Shown: positions 48,567-57,826 of the stretch, one piece after another
Layout: every line of letters begins with the position of its first letter
How positions within the stretch are numbered: the stretch's first letter is position 1
NCBI GenBank assembly: GCA_913057175.1
Contig: CAJXNP010000017.1
Span: 1 to 64,000 of the forward strand
DNA length: 64,000 nt
Origin: an uncultured Cytophagales bacterium
Lineage (GTDB): Bacteria > Bacteroidota > Bacteroidia > Cytophagales > Cyclobacteriaceae
Direction of reading: 5' to 3'
The notes under the pieces: generated by a model
What the model was told of the DNA's origin: nothing
Databases searched by the model: none
Seen by the model: the letters and a program-made list of their open reading frames with translations, nothing else
Position numbers and translations under genes: made by a program

Positions 48567-48947
48567 TCAATCATTCCTCCAATTTCTGATATTTCTATAA
48601 AGACTTGCCGCAAGCGCAATGACAAATCCTCCAAGAGCTAAACCATCCGCCAGGCCTGGTGAAATGGGTATATGGACAGAATTAAAAAAATAGGTGATAA
48701 AAGAATTGGGGAGATCTGTTTCACCCAGTTTATGTTTAATCTGCCAGTGCCAGTCCGTGATAAAACAATATCCGAAACCATACCAGATGCCAATAATGAA
48801 CCATGATGATGCGGTAGCCAAAATCACCCATAAATGTAACTTAAGTGTTTTTTGCCAAATCCACCCCAGCAAATTAAACAGTATGATGATCACATGTAAT
48901 ACAAAGAATAAAACATCAAGAAAACTAAGTAAAAATGTGGTTTGCAT
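48567..48947 (-). CDS. DUF2784 family membrane protein
   Basis: A 126-residue membrane protein with about four helices. The family signature is the intervening soluble motif YCFITDWHWQIKHKLGETDLPNSFITYFF, characteristic of DUF2784. Hydrophobic helices lie near residues 10-30, 38-60 and 98-115. Function unknown. Encoded opposite to its neighbours, between two large forward genes. Confidence 0.85.
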   Translation of the reverse strand: MQTTFLLSFLDVLFFVLHVIIILFNLLGWIWQKTLKLHLWVILATASSWFIIGIWYGFGYCFITDWHWQIKHKLGETDLPNSFITYFFNSVHIPISPGLADGLALGGFVIALAASLYRNIRNWRND

Positions 48948-49050
48948 AGATGAATGTAGTGTTTAATATAAAAATCATTAATGATTTAATATTATATTTA
49001 AATATATTGGTTTAAATATTCATCCTTTTTTAACATGGAAGCAATTCAAG

Positions 49051-52000
49051 GTGATTAAGGGTATACATACGGGAATTCTGGTATTTGCATTATACTTGTT
49101 TGATCAATCGTCCCTTTTGGCACAAGGGATTGATGAAACGTCTATGCGATTTCACCACCTTACTTCTGACGGTAGGTATGGGATTGGAAATGTCTGGGCC
49201 ATTGAAGAAGACCATGAAGGATTTATTTGGATTGGTACGGAGGATGGCTTGTTTAAATATGACGGGTACGATCTTACAGCCTTCAGGCATAGAGAGAATG
49301 ATTCCACCTGCCTTTCTTCCAATATGGTAATATGTATAAAGGAAGATCGGAACAAAAATTTATGGGTAGGGACTTTCGGCGGAGGGCTAAACTTATATGA
49401 TCGAAAAGAAGATCGTTTTTATCAATTCAAACACGATTCGACTGATCCGGGATCTATTCCACATGATCGTGTAAAATCAATTGTTGAAGATCATGATGGA
49501 AATTTATGGTTTTGTACGGAAGGAGGAGGTATTGCCACGTGTCCACCTTTTAATGGCAACGTCGGAGAACTGGAATTCTCAACTTTAAAACACGAGCCAG
49601 GAAATGATAACAGCATTCGTTCCAATGATGTTACAGCGTTGATCAATGATGGCAGAGGAAATTTATACATCGGCTCATTTGGAAAGGGTGTAAGCAGATT
49701 GGATACAAAAACTGGTAAGTTTACTCATTTTTTACATGACCAAAAAAAGAAGAATTCTTTATCTGATAATAGGGTTCTTGAAATATTTATCGATTCTAAG
49801 AAACGAATTTGGATTGGGACATTAGATGGTGGATTAGATCTGTTTTTGCCTGATGAAAATCGGTTTATCAATTATCGTACATCAAAATCTACCTTCACAT
49901 TAAGCAACAATCAAATTGCATCTATTGCTGAAGATCATGACGGAAATGTATGGGTGGGTACCGATGATGGATTGAATTGTTTCATAAACTCTCAGGTTGA
50001 TATTCCACGAGATAGCTTTTTGACATTCTTACATGAACCGCTCAATCAATACAGTATATTGAGCAATTCTATCAAGAACCTCTATGTAGATAGCCGCAAT
50101 TCGCTTTGGGTATGTAGCTATTTTGGTGGTTTAAATATTTATAATAAATCACATTATAAATTTCAACCCATCAGTCAAAAAATATGGAAAGAGCATCACT
50201 TAAGTCATAATAATGTAACATCTTTTGCTGAAGACTCCTCCGGGAATCTATGGATAGGTACAGATGGAGGCGGATTGAATCTATTGAAAAATGGTGTGGA
50301 AAATATATATAGTGACCAATACGAAAAAATTGAGTTGATTAACCCTATAACAGGTGAGAATCAGAAAAAAATCAAATCAATTGCTCTGGATCAAAATGGA
50401 ATACTATGGGTAGGAGTTTGGGCAGGTGGATTATTTCGATACGATCCTGCTACCGGACAAACATTGTACTATGGCCGGGATGATCCGAACTCCCCGTTTC
50501 AGGGATACAATGTACTAAGCGTAGAAATAGATACAGACAATGATATTTGGGTTGGAACTTTCACGAGTGGCGTTTTTAGATATGCACAGGAAAGAAATGA
50601 ATTTATTTCTTATGGAGAGGAAAATAATTTAAAGGGTGATCGATTCAACGATGTATTTATAGACTCAAAAGATCGCAAGTGGGTAGGAGGCGAGTGGGGT
50701 GGTTTGCAATTGTATGACATGGAGACGGATATTTTTGAATCAATTGTTGTAGATAATATTTTGAATGAGAAGATTTCGATTGTGGCAATTAATGAAACCA
50801 GTGAAGGTAAAATACTAATCGGAACCGTTTCATCAAATATCATTTTGTATGATCCGGAGGAAAATACGGCCGAAATAATTAATGAGGAAGAGGGTTTTCC
50901 CGAAAACATCGTTCACGGAATGATAGAAGATAATTCAGGAAAAATTTGGTGCAGCACAAATGTAGGGCTCATTGTTTATGATCCGGAAACGCATTCCAGT
51001 TTTAAGTACGATCATCATGACGGATTACAGGGAAATCAATTTAACAACAATAGTTATTTGAAATGCTCAAACGGATTATTCCTTTTTGGAGGAACCAAAG
51101 GTTGGAATGGCTTTTATCCGGATAGCATCAAAAGGGATAAAACCAGGCCAAAGATCGCTTTCACAGATTTTTGGTTGGATGGAGGCTACGGGGATAACAT
51201 GGACCAGGTAAATCGGATCTCAGCAGAAATAAACTCTGATAAAGCCATCGAATTGTCACACGACCAGAATTCATTTGAAATAAGCTTTGCTGCATTGGAA
51301 TTTAGTTTTTCGCAACAAAATCAATACGCATATATGCTGGAGGGCCTTGACGACAACTGGAGGTTTGTCTCAGGTGACAGGAAAGCCAATTTCACAAACC
51401 TGTTTCCCGGATCATATAAATTAATGGTAAAAGCAACTAACAAAGATGGGTTTTGGTTTGAAAAGGAAAACCCCAAAACGATCATTATTGAGCATGCCTG
51501 GTGGCAAACATTGTGGTTTAAGATTGGCATGGGTGCTTTTATTTTGTTACTCGGTTTTCTTATATATTGGTGGAGGGTTTCTTATCTTGTTAAACAGCGC
51601 AACAAACTGGAAAACCTGGTTCATGAACGTACGCAGCAATTAAACAATACCAACCGGGAGCTTCAAAATATAAACCGTGAATTAGCGTCAAAGAACAATG
51701 AAATTATTGATCAAAACAGAGAGTTGACTTCACAAAATATTCAAATAAATACCCAGCGAGAAGAACTTGAAAGAACTCAAAAGGAACTAAAGGAGATCAA
51801 TGAAAAGCTTGAATTAAGGGTTGAACAGCGGACGCAAAAATTAAATAAAACCATCAAACAGTTGGATAAAACTGTGCTGGAACTTGATCGTTTTGTTTAC
51901 AGCGCATCTCACGACTTGAGTGCTCCTCTGAAATCCATCAGGGGGTTGCTTCAGATTGCCAAAGTTAAGAGTGATCATGGTAGTATACAGGAATGCCTGG

Positions 52001-52560
52001 ATTACATTGGTAGTAGTATCGGTCGATTGGAAGATGTAATCAAAAGCCTGGTTGAATATTCTAGAAACACCCATAATGAGCTAAAAGTTGATGCCTTTAA
52101 CATCAGTGAATTGATCAACGAGATCATTAATGAACTTGCTTATTGGCCGGAGTTCAAAAAAGTGTGTATTTACAATGAAGTTGATCAGGATACAGAAATT
52201 TCAACGGATAGAGCACGCCTGAAAATTGTGTTGAATAATTTAATCAGCAATGGTCTTAAGTATGCTGATTTTGATAAGAATCAGCCATTTATAAAAATTG
52301 AACTTGCTGCAGAGGGGAATAGCCATGTCCTGAAGATATCTGACAATGGAATTGGTATTGAAAAAGAATACCTAAGTAAAATTTTCGATATGTATTTTCG
52401 AGCGTCAGAGCGAAGTCAGGGTTCAGGATTGGGACTTTTCATCGTAAAGGAAGCCATGAACAAAATTGGTGGAAAAATAAGTATTAAAAGCGAAAAAGAT
52501 AGAGGCACAGAGTTTACGATCAATGTTACAAGTAGCCATCTGGTTTCCGAAAATGCGTAG
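49051..52560 (+). CDS. Propeller/Y_Y_Y sensor histidine kinase (no receiver or HTH)
   Basis: An 1169-residue sensor kinase. A signal/anchor segment (residues 3-25) precedes two seven-blade propellers of two-component regulator repeats (residues about 30-710; FIWIGTEDGLFKYDGYDL, LWVGTFGGGLNLYDRK). A Y_Y_Y domain spans about 745-815 (YAYMLEGLDDNWRFVSGDRKANFTNLFPGSYKL), then one TM helix (about 826-843) and a coiled coil (850-945). The HisKA box has phospho-acceptor His954 (SASHDLSAPLKSIRG). The HATPase has NLISNGLKYAD, DNGIGI and GSGLGLFIVKEAM. It stops there, without the receiver and AraC HTH of hybrid systems. GTG 49051 is the only start preserving the signal; an ATG at 49035 leads to a stop in another frame. 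Confidence 0.9.
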   Translation: MIKGIHTGILVFALYLFDQSSLLAQGIDETSMRFHHLTSDGRYGIGNVWAIEEDHEGFIWIGTEDGLFKYDGYDLTAFRHRENDSTCLSSNMVICIKEDRNKNLWVGTFGGGLNLYDRKEDRFYQFKHDSTDPGSIPHDRVKSIVEDHDGNLWFCTEGGGIATCPPFNGNVGELEFSTLKHEPGNDNSIRSNDVTALINDGRGNLYIGSFGKGVSRLDTKTGKFTHFLHDQKKKNSLSDNRVLEIFIDSKKRIWIGTLDGGLDLFLPDENRFINYRTSKSTFTLSNNQIASIAEDHDGNVWVGTDDGLNCFINSQVDIPRDSFLTFLHEPLNQYSILSNSIKNLYVDSRNSLWVCSYFGGLNIYNKSHYKFQPISQKIWKEHHLSHNNVTSFAEDSSGNLWIGTDGGGLNLLKNGVENIYSDQYEKIELINPITGENQKKIKSIALDQNGILWVGVWAGGLFRYDPATGQTLYYGRDDPNSPFQGYNVLSVEIDTDNDIWVGTFTSGVFRYAQERNEFISYGEENNLKGDRFNDVFIDSKDRKWVGGEWGGLQLYDMETDIFESIVVDNILNEKISIVAINETSEGKILIGTVSSNIILYDPEENTAEIINEEEGFPENIVHGMIEDNSGKIWCSTNVGLIVYDPETHSSFKYDHHDGLQGNQFNNNSYLKCSNGLFLFGGTKGWNGFYPDSIKRDKTRPKIAFTDFWLDGGYGDNMDQVNRISAEINSDKAIELSHDQNSFEISFAALEFSFSQQNQYAYMLEGLDDNWRFVSGDRKANFTNLFPGSYKLMVKATNKDGFWFEKENPKTIIIEHAWWQTLWFKIGMGAFILLLGFLIYWWRVSYLVKQRNKLENLVHERTQQLNNTNRELQNINRELASKNNEIIDQNRELTSQNIQINTQREELERTQKELKEINEKLELRVEQRTQKLNKTIKQLDKTVLELDRFVYSASHDLSAPLKSIRGLLQIAKVKSDHGSIQECLDYIGSSIGRLEDVIKSLVEYSRNTHNELKVDAFNISELINEIINELAYWPEFKKVCIYNEVDQDTEISTDRARLKIVLNNLISNGLKYADFDKNQPFIKIELAAEGNSHVLKISDNGIGIEKEYLSKIFDMYFRASERSQGSGLGLFIVKEAMNKIGGKISIKSEKDRGTEFTINVTSSHLVSENA

Positions 52561-52690
52561 CATACCTTCCTTTAGCATCTGAATAGCATGTCTCGACTCA
52601 GCTAGATAATATTTTTTGCTGGTTTTTTGACTAGGATTCAGATGAGCTTAACTTTTTAATTATGAGTTACTCAAATTTCCAAAAACAACT

Positions 52691-52698
52691 TACTTTTG
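52691..52698 (+). promoter_or_regulatory. Bacteroidota -7 box (TACTTTTG)
   Basis: TACTTTTG fits TAnnTTTG and lies 56 bp before the ATG at 52754, so it is a good candidate promoter for the lipoprotein gene. Confidence 0.45.
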
Positions 52699-52753
52699 CA
52701 CGCTGATTAGTATTTATAAGTCAATTGAGTGTTGTTATGCAAATTTTTTAACC

Positions 52754-53356
52754 ATGAAAAAGTCTTTTTTAAACTTAAGCCTAATAGGGTATTTACTAAT
52801 CGCTCTCAGCTCAACTTCCTGCTACCAGTTAATAAGAGATGATAAAGCTGAGGAATTATCTGATAAAGATGATTTTAAATTTGTCAAGGTTTCTGATAAA
52901 TACGGAATGCGTATCCCTAAGTACATGTCCCAAAGTAGAGAACTGAACGATGAGGCTTCACTTCAGTATCAGAATATGTTTAAAGAAACCTATGTCATTG
53001 TGATCGATGAAAGCAAGGAAGAATTTATCGATGTGATGAAATCCATTGGAGAATATGATGATAGCCTGACTATTGTTCAAAATTACCGGGAAATTCAGGT
53101 GGGTTTAATCTCTGATATGATGAACGTAAAGGAAATTTCTGAAACACAAACTACCAAAATAAGTGGCATGGATGCCGAGTCTGTGATAATCGATGGTACT
53201 GTTGATGGTGTTTTATATGGCATTAGCTACTTCCTGACTTTCGTAGAAAGCGAAAATGATATGTACATGATCATGGCCTGGACTTTATCCAATAAAAAGA
53301 AAAAATACGAGCCGACATTTCAAACTATGTCCAGCTCGTTTAAGTTGTTGAATTGA
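52754..53356 (+). CDS. Hypothetical lipoprotein, PsbP/DcrB-like fold possible
   Basis: A 200-residue lipoprotein with signal peptide ending SSTS-Cys23. The mature part begins acidic, then reads as an alpha/beta domain: FKFVKVSDKYGMRIPKYMSQSRELNDEASLQYQN, YVIVIDESKEEFIDVM, and a last section SYFLTFVESENDMYMIMAWTLSNKKKKYEPTFQTMSSSFKLLN. The order (surface loop after a GMRIP-type strand, final aromatic strand then SSFK) recalls PsbP/DcrB-like proteins, but I cannot confirm that. Function unknown. Confidence 0.7.
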   Translation: MKKSFLNLSLIGYLLIALSSTSCYQLIRDDKAEELSDKDDFKFVKVSDKYGMRIPKYMSQSRELNDEASLQYQNMFKETYVIVIDESKEEFIDVMKSIGEYDDSLTIVQNYREIQVGLISDMMNVKEISETQTTKISGMDAESVIIDGTVDGVLYGISYFLTFVESENDMYMIMAWTLSNKKKKYEPTFQTMSSSFKLLN

Positions 53357-53424
53357 TGCAATTGATCTGAGGAGATTTACTAATAACTAATACAAGAAAG
53401 AAGTTGTCTCAAAAGTTAGTCGTA

Positions 53425-53449
53425 TCATCCTGAACTCGTTTCAGGATCT
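53425..53449. repeat. REP-like palindrome, element C copy 3
   Basis: TCATCCTGAA-CTCGT-TTCAGGATCT, the same palindrome family as 2881-2945. Lies in the gap between the convergent lipoprotein and TPR genes, where a hairpin could end both transcripts. Confidence 0.75.
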
Positions 53450-53533
53450 GTTAATTCCTTATCGGAGATTAAAACGATTATGATCCGCCAACTGGTTGGA
53501 AAGAATGACACTTTTTACTTTTAAGACCCATTT

Positions 53534-55279
53534 TTATTTTCCTCCGCAAAAGGCAGCAAGTGCATAATAAAGATCCTGCGGAGTGCCTTCATTAAGTGTC
53601 AGGTTGATTTCCGGACGATTATTTTCATCAACCCGGGAATATTTTAATTCGATTTCAGCGTATTTCCATGCTTCTTCGAATTGCTCTTTTACTTTCCCGG
53701 CCTCTTCTGTTCTTTCCTGGCCAAGTAAACTGTGATAAAGCCCGTTTAATGAGTATCCGTTTTTCACCCAATAGGTCAGATCTTCCCGGTAAACTTCTTC
53801 GGCTTTTGCGAATTCTCCCATTCTCATGTAAAGATCTCCTAAAAGATGTCTCACAGAAAAAAACCAATCCGGTGGCTCGTTGTAATTCAGGTTGTCTTCG
53901 ATCAGGATGGCTTTGTTGAAGAGAATAGCCGCATCATCAAACCTGTTTTCGAACCGGGCTATTTCACCCTCCAGAACCAATGCTGAAATATTCACAATAT
54001 CCGAACAGGAATTGATTTCCCAGATCATCATGTTTTTGATTTTCTCCGATTCTGACAATTCCTTCACGGTTGATAGTTCTTCTTTAGCCATTTCCAATTT
54101 ACCGGAATTTGCAAGGGCCATTCCTCTCGCATAGTGCCATACTGCAATTAGGTATTCCAGGTCTTCGTCTGGTCTTGGCAGCGCCAGGATTTTTTCCCAC
54201 TGAGCAAATTTGACCATCGTATTGTAAGGAACGGTAATGTAGTGTTGGGTGGTCTCAAAACCTGGTTCACGCAGATACGAGCTTTCTACAATCTCAGCCA
54301 TTTTAAATGTAGCTTCTATCGATCGGGTCGCGCGTCCCTCAAATGCTGCAGTTGCTGCAAGAAAATGGTAATTGTGTGAATAAAGAAGTTGAGGATAGGC
54401 TCCCTGAACTTTACATTCTGCAATATAAATACTGTCCACAACCACTGCTTTCTCATTGGCAATCGAGCCTGCATGATAGTCGCCGGTATTGATATAGATA
54501 TGGGAGGGCATGTGGATTAAATGCCCGGCAACCGGCACAAGTGTTTTCAATCTTTCGGCGCTTACAAGTGCTTTTTCCACTTCAGGTGATGCCTCCATGG
54601 CATGCAGATAGAGATGATTGGCAAGAGGGTTTCTTGGATTTAATTTAATGGCATCTTCCAGCAACCCAACAATCTCCGGTGTCCATTCCTTGGGTTGACC
54701 TCCTTTTCGGGTGTACAAATCCCAGGCATGCTGATTCATAATAGATTCTGCATACAAGGTTACAATGAAATCGTTTTCGGGAAACGAGTGATAAGCTTCC
54801 TTCATTTTGTCTGCGTAGGCCTGCTCATCGACATTTTCCGAATCGGCTGGAAATTTGATATCTATTGCTTCAATCAATGTTTTTTCCCATGGCTGAGTAT
54901 TCTTGCTGTACTTCATGGCATTTCTTGCAGCTTCCTTAATTTCCATGGATTCACCCATGTTATTGTTTGTATTGTAGTTGGGCCCCAGCACATAGGCGAG
55001 TCCCCAGTAGGCCATGGAAAATGTGCTATCCAGGCGAATGGCTTCTCTTAGTGATCTTGCGCCCTCAAGATGATTGAAGGCATTGGCCATTACCATTCCT
55101 TGCACGAAAAACCGTCGGGCATATTTGGAGTCGGTTGTGACATTAATATTAAAATCCCCCAGATTATCGAATAAGGGGGCTTCAAAATTTGGAGGATTGG
55201 TTGAATTACATTGGATGATGGTAAATGCGACAACCAAAAGCAGGGCTTTTTTCGTCCATGTCAATATTTTTGCATTCAT
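53534..55279 (-). CDS. TPR lipoprotein with conserved histidines
   Basis: A 581-residue lipoprotein (signal ends FTIIQ-Cys24; start at ATG 55279 rather than the upstream frame to 55336). TPR helices occur near residues 50-110 (EGARSLREAIRLDSTFSMAYWGLAYVLG), 200-260 and 400-560 (AKAEEVYREDLTYWVKNGYSLNGLYHSLLGQ). The middle is unusual in its histidines: NHLYLHAMEASPE, AGHLIHMPSHIYINTGDYH and YSHNYHFLAATAAFEGR. These could bind a metal. The family is widespread but I know no function for it. Ends in CGGK. Confidence 0.75.
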   Translation of the reverse strand: MNAKILTWTKKALLLVVAFTIIQCNSTNPPNFEAPLFDNLGDFNINVTTDSKYARRFFVQGMVMANAFNHLEGARSLREAIRLDSTFSMAYWGLAYVLGPNYNTNNNMGESMEIKEAARNAMKYSKNTQPWEKTLIEAIDIKFPADSENVDEQAYADKMKEAYHSFPENDFIVTLYAESIMNQHAWDLYTRKGGQPKEWTPEIVGLLEDAIKLNPRNPLANHLYLHAMEASPEVEKALVSAERLKTLVPVAGHLIHMPSHIYINTGDYHAGSIANEKAVVVDSIYIAECKVQGAYPQLLYSHNYHFLAATAAFEGRATRSIEATFKMAEIVESSYLREPGFETTQHYITVPYNTMVKFAQWEKILALPRPDEDLEYLIAVWHYARGMALANSGKLEMAKEELSTVKELSESEKIKNMMIWEINSCSDIVNISALVLEGEIARFENRFDDAAILFNKAILIEDNLNYNEPPDWFFSVRHLLGDLYMRMGEFAKAEEVYREDLTYWVKNGYSLNGLYHSLLGQERTEEAGKVKEQFEEAWKYAEIELKYSRVDENNRPEINLTLNEGTPQDLYYALAAFCGGK

Positions 55280-55441
55280 ACTATTTAGGTATTTGGTAAT
55301 TGATGAATACAAAAATGAGAAAGGCGCGAAGATCAAAAAAGGAGTATATTACTGTATTTGGATTTTTTATTGCCGTAGTTAAACTTTCTTTTTCAATTTT
55401 TTAATGTCTAATAATTCACAAATCGTAACCTTTGCAGTGTC

Positions 55442-55566
55442 GTGTCAAGCATACTGACAAGCTGAGGTTAGCAAAAAGTCAACCTATATTCCTCTCGAGA
55501 GGGGCGAAGGGGTGTGTTTTCAAAAAATTCGACTTTTTGCAAACACATAAGACCCATACTTGACAC
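55442..55566. repeat. Nested inverted-repeat element E
   Basis: Outer arms GTGTCAAGCAT (55442-55452) and ATACTTGACAC (55556-55566), one mismatch; inner arms GCAAAAAGTC (55471-55480) and GACTTTTTGC (55531-55540), perfect; and a central palindrome CCTCTCGAGAGG (55491-55502). Fills most of the 318-bp gap between the TPR gene and the small gene at 55598. The CTCGAGAGGGG core resembles a repeat I recall from other Bacteroidota genomes. Confidence 0.7.
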
Positions 55567-55597
55567 AACACCAGATCAGTAGATCAAAAACCACCTT

Positions 55598-55816
55598 TTA
55601 TTTAACTCCCTGGCTCTTCATTCTCAACAGGTTTGCTGTATATTTTACTCCTTCTATCAAGGGAACAATATTCCCTGTTTCATCCAGAAAAGTCAGGCTG
55701 TGGGTTGATAATAATTTCATTCGGATATCATAAGCCATATCCAAAAATTCTTCCACTTTCACAAGGTTATGACCTCCTTCAGTCACCTTGATACTAACAT
55801 GCGTCACAGTATACAT
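55598..55816 (-). CDS. Small hypothetical protein co-encoded with amt
   Basis: A 72-residue soluble protein of no family I recognise. It opens with a strand (MYTVTHVSIKVTEG), then a helix (NLVKVEEFLDMAYDIRMKLLS), a strand pair with an acidic turn (SLTFLDETGNIVPLI) and a C-terminal helix ending in basic residues. No transmembrane segment. It starts 12 bp after the ammonium transporter gene on the same strand, where many bacteria have the PII gene glnK, but the sequence lacks the PII T-loop and length. A true PII role is not supported. Confidence 0.6.
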   Translation of the reverse strand: MYTVTHVSIKVTEGGHNLVKVEEFLDMAYDIRMKLLSTHSLTFLDETGNIVPLIEGVKYTANLLRMKSQGVK

Positions 55817-55828
55817 AAAGAGTGATTA

Positions 55829-57181
55829 TTATTCCTGCATCAATGATTTTAAAGCTTCCATATCAATGGATTCGTCTACCTGGCCATTTTTCGGAAGTGT
55901 TCCGGGAATAGAAACTCCTGCCTGTTCTTCCTCGGGAGAGACCCTCAGTCCAAATAGTTTTTTGATTAATTGAAAAGTGATGTATCCCACACTTGCTGTC
56001 CAGACAAAGCACACCACAACCCCTAAAACCTGTATCAGTAATTGGGAAAGCAATGTCTTTTCAAACGCTCCTTCCTTCGCAAAAAATACCAGGATAATTG
56101 TACCTGCAGCTCCGCAAAATCCATGGACCGGAACGGCGCCAACGGCATCGTCGATTTTCCACTTCTTTGTAACCAGGTCGAATGTAATGTTGTGAACAAA
56201 GCCACTGATGGCTCCAATTGCAATCGCCCCGCCAATGGTTACAATATGGCAACCTGCGGTTATTCCAACCAGACCTCCCAGTATACCTCCAATGGTTTTT
56301 TCGTATATATCAGCTTTGTTCTGGAATTTATAAGAGTGAAAAAATGCTACCAGACCTCCCGCTACTGCAGATAGAACAGTATTGATAATGATATCATCCA
56401 CGTCTGCGCTAAAAGCAAGCGTGCTACCACCATTAAAACCAAACCATCCCAACCATAATATAAAGACACCAAGAACGGCAATTCCGATATTAGATGGTTT
56501 TATATGTCCGGGAGATCCATCCGGTTTGTATCTTCCCAATCGAGGTCCCAGGATAAATGCACCAACCAGCGCCATCCATCCACCTACGGAATGAACGACT
56601 GTCGAACCAGCAAAGTCGATGAATCCCAGATCCCCCAACCAGGCTGAATTATTGCTGTAGAATCCGCTTCCCCATACCCAATGGCCAAAAACCGGATAGA
56701 TCAACAATCCAATCATCAATGAAGCAACCATGTACGATATAAACCCAACCCTTCCAGCTAAAGAGCCTGAAACAATGGTGATCGCTGTTACGGCAAAGCC
56801 TACCTGGAAAAGAAAAAACGTCAATCCCAGTGGATTGGCATTGGGATTGGTCTCCAGCCCCTGTAGGAAAAAAGTATCTGTTCCAATGATGCCGGAATCG
56901 GATTTGCCAAACATCAGGGCGAAACCTACCATATAGAAAGCGAGCGATCCAACTACGAAGTCAATTCCATTTTTTAGGCCGATGGACGAAGCATCCTTTT
57001 TTAAAACCAGACCTAATTCAAGGGCAAGAAATCCGGCCTGCATAAAAAACACCAGTGCAGCTGCAATCAGCACCCACAATTTATCAATTTGTAAATTCAG
57101 CGCAGAGATTTCAGATTCCCCTTGAGAGAATGCAAAAAATGGTAATACTACCAGCATTGTTATAACTAAAAATTTTTTCAT
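55829..57181 (-). CDS. amt: Ammonium transporter (Amt/MEP/Rh family)
   Basis: A 450-residue ammonium channel. The signal peptide (MKKFLVITMLVVLPFFAFSQ) precedes the 11-helix fold. The twin-histidine pore residues are present in STVVHSVGGW and AVPVHGFCGAAGT, together with the signature DFAGSTVVHSVGGWMALVGAFILGPR. The C-terminal tail (LFGLRVSPEEEQAGV) is the cytosolic segment normally contacted by PII proteins. Takes up NH3/NH4+. Upstream at 57309-57328 is a palindrome that could be a nitrogen-responsive operator, and the 72-residue gene follows. Confidence 0.95.
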   Translation of the reverse strand: MKKFLVITMLVVLPFFAFSQGESEISALNLQIDKLWVLIAAALVFFMQAGFLALELGLVLKKDASSIGLKNGIDFVVGSLAFYMVGFALMFGKSDSGIIGTDTFFLQGLETNPNANPLGLTFFLFQVGFAVTAITIVSGSLAGRVGFISYMVASLMIGLLIYPVFGHWVWGSGFYSNNSAWLGDLGFIDFAGSTVVHSVGGWMALVGAFILGPRLGRYKPDGSPGHIKPSNIGIAVLGVFILWLGWFGFNGGSTLAFSADVDDIIINTVLSAVAGGLVAFFHSYKFQNKADIYEKTIGGILGGLVGITAGCHIVTIGGAIAIGAISGFVHNITFDLVTKKWKIDDAVGAVPVHGFCGAAGTIILVFFAKEGAFEKTLLSQLLIQVLGVVVCFVWTASVGYITFQLIKKLFGLRVSPEEEQAGVSIPGTLPKNGQVDESIDMEALKSLMQE

Positions 57182-57308
57182 TGTCTTTCATATTAGGATT
57201 GTTTCAAGTCCTGATTTTAGCCATAAATTGTAATTGATGGATTTTTAGGTGTATTTAAAAACCATATATGCATGAAAAAATGGAAATATGAATGAAAAAG
57301 GGTAGTAA

Positions 57309-57328
57309 TTCACCCATATAAGGGTGAA
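57309..57328. promoter_or_regulatory. Palindrome upstream of amt
   Basis: Perfect 7-bp arms TTCACCC (57309-57315) and GGGTGAA (57322-57328), spacer ATATAA, 128 bp before the amt start within the 294-bp gap. It looks like an operator rather than a terminator, since no T-run adjoins on either side. Confidence 0.5.
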
Positions 57329-57475
57329 TAAAACTCAAATAGATTATTTGGAATGAAAAACCGTTTGTAATTTTTCATTCTAAAAAATACCAACACTAAG
57401 AAGAATAGTTTTGCGAGATGAAATAAATTACCTGTTGACCATCTTTTGATGAGGAAAAAAAATGAAGGAATTACC

Positions 57476-57823
57476 TTATCCTCCCGATTTTTTAGCCTTA
57501 TATCCCTTGTCTAGAAGTATTTCCAACACCTTATCCCTGAAGTCGCCCTGTATGAGAATTTCGCCGTTTTTTGCTGAACCGCCTACGCCACATTTTGATT
57601 TGATCATTTTCCCCAACTCATTCAGATCGCGTTGCGTTCCGACAAATCCGGTAACCAGGGTAACTTTTTTACCTCCTCTGGCTTTCTTGTCCAATTGTAC
57701 TCTCAGGTCTTGCTGATGGATCGGTAATGTGTCGGCTTCAGTGTCTTCTTCATACTGATATTCATAATTGGTATCAGTTGAGTAAACAATACCATCACGG
57801 TTTTTTCTATTCTTGTTTCCCAT
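57476..57823 (-). CDS. yciH: SUI1/eIF1-family translation factor (YciH)
   Basis: A 115-residue protein of the SUI1/YciH family. A basic N-terminus ([11 protein letters not shown]) and acidic linker lead to the SUI1 domain: [72 protein letters not shown]. The bacterial member resembles eukaryotic eIF1 and may modulate start-codon selection. It begins 3 bp after the nucleotidyltransferase gene, so the two share a transcript. Confidence 0.93.
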   Translation of the reverse strand: MGNKNRKNRDGIVYSTDTNYEYQYEEDTEADTLPIHQQDLRVQLDKKARGGKKVTLVTGFVGTQRDLNELGKMIKSKCGVGGSAKNGEILIQGDFRDKVLEILLDKGYKAKKSGG

Positions 57824-57826
57824 TGT

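Noticed and set aside
55598-55816. PII protein (glnK) after amt
   Set aside because: Only 72 residues, with no T-loop tyrosine region or PII fold pattern.
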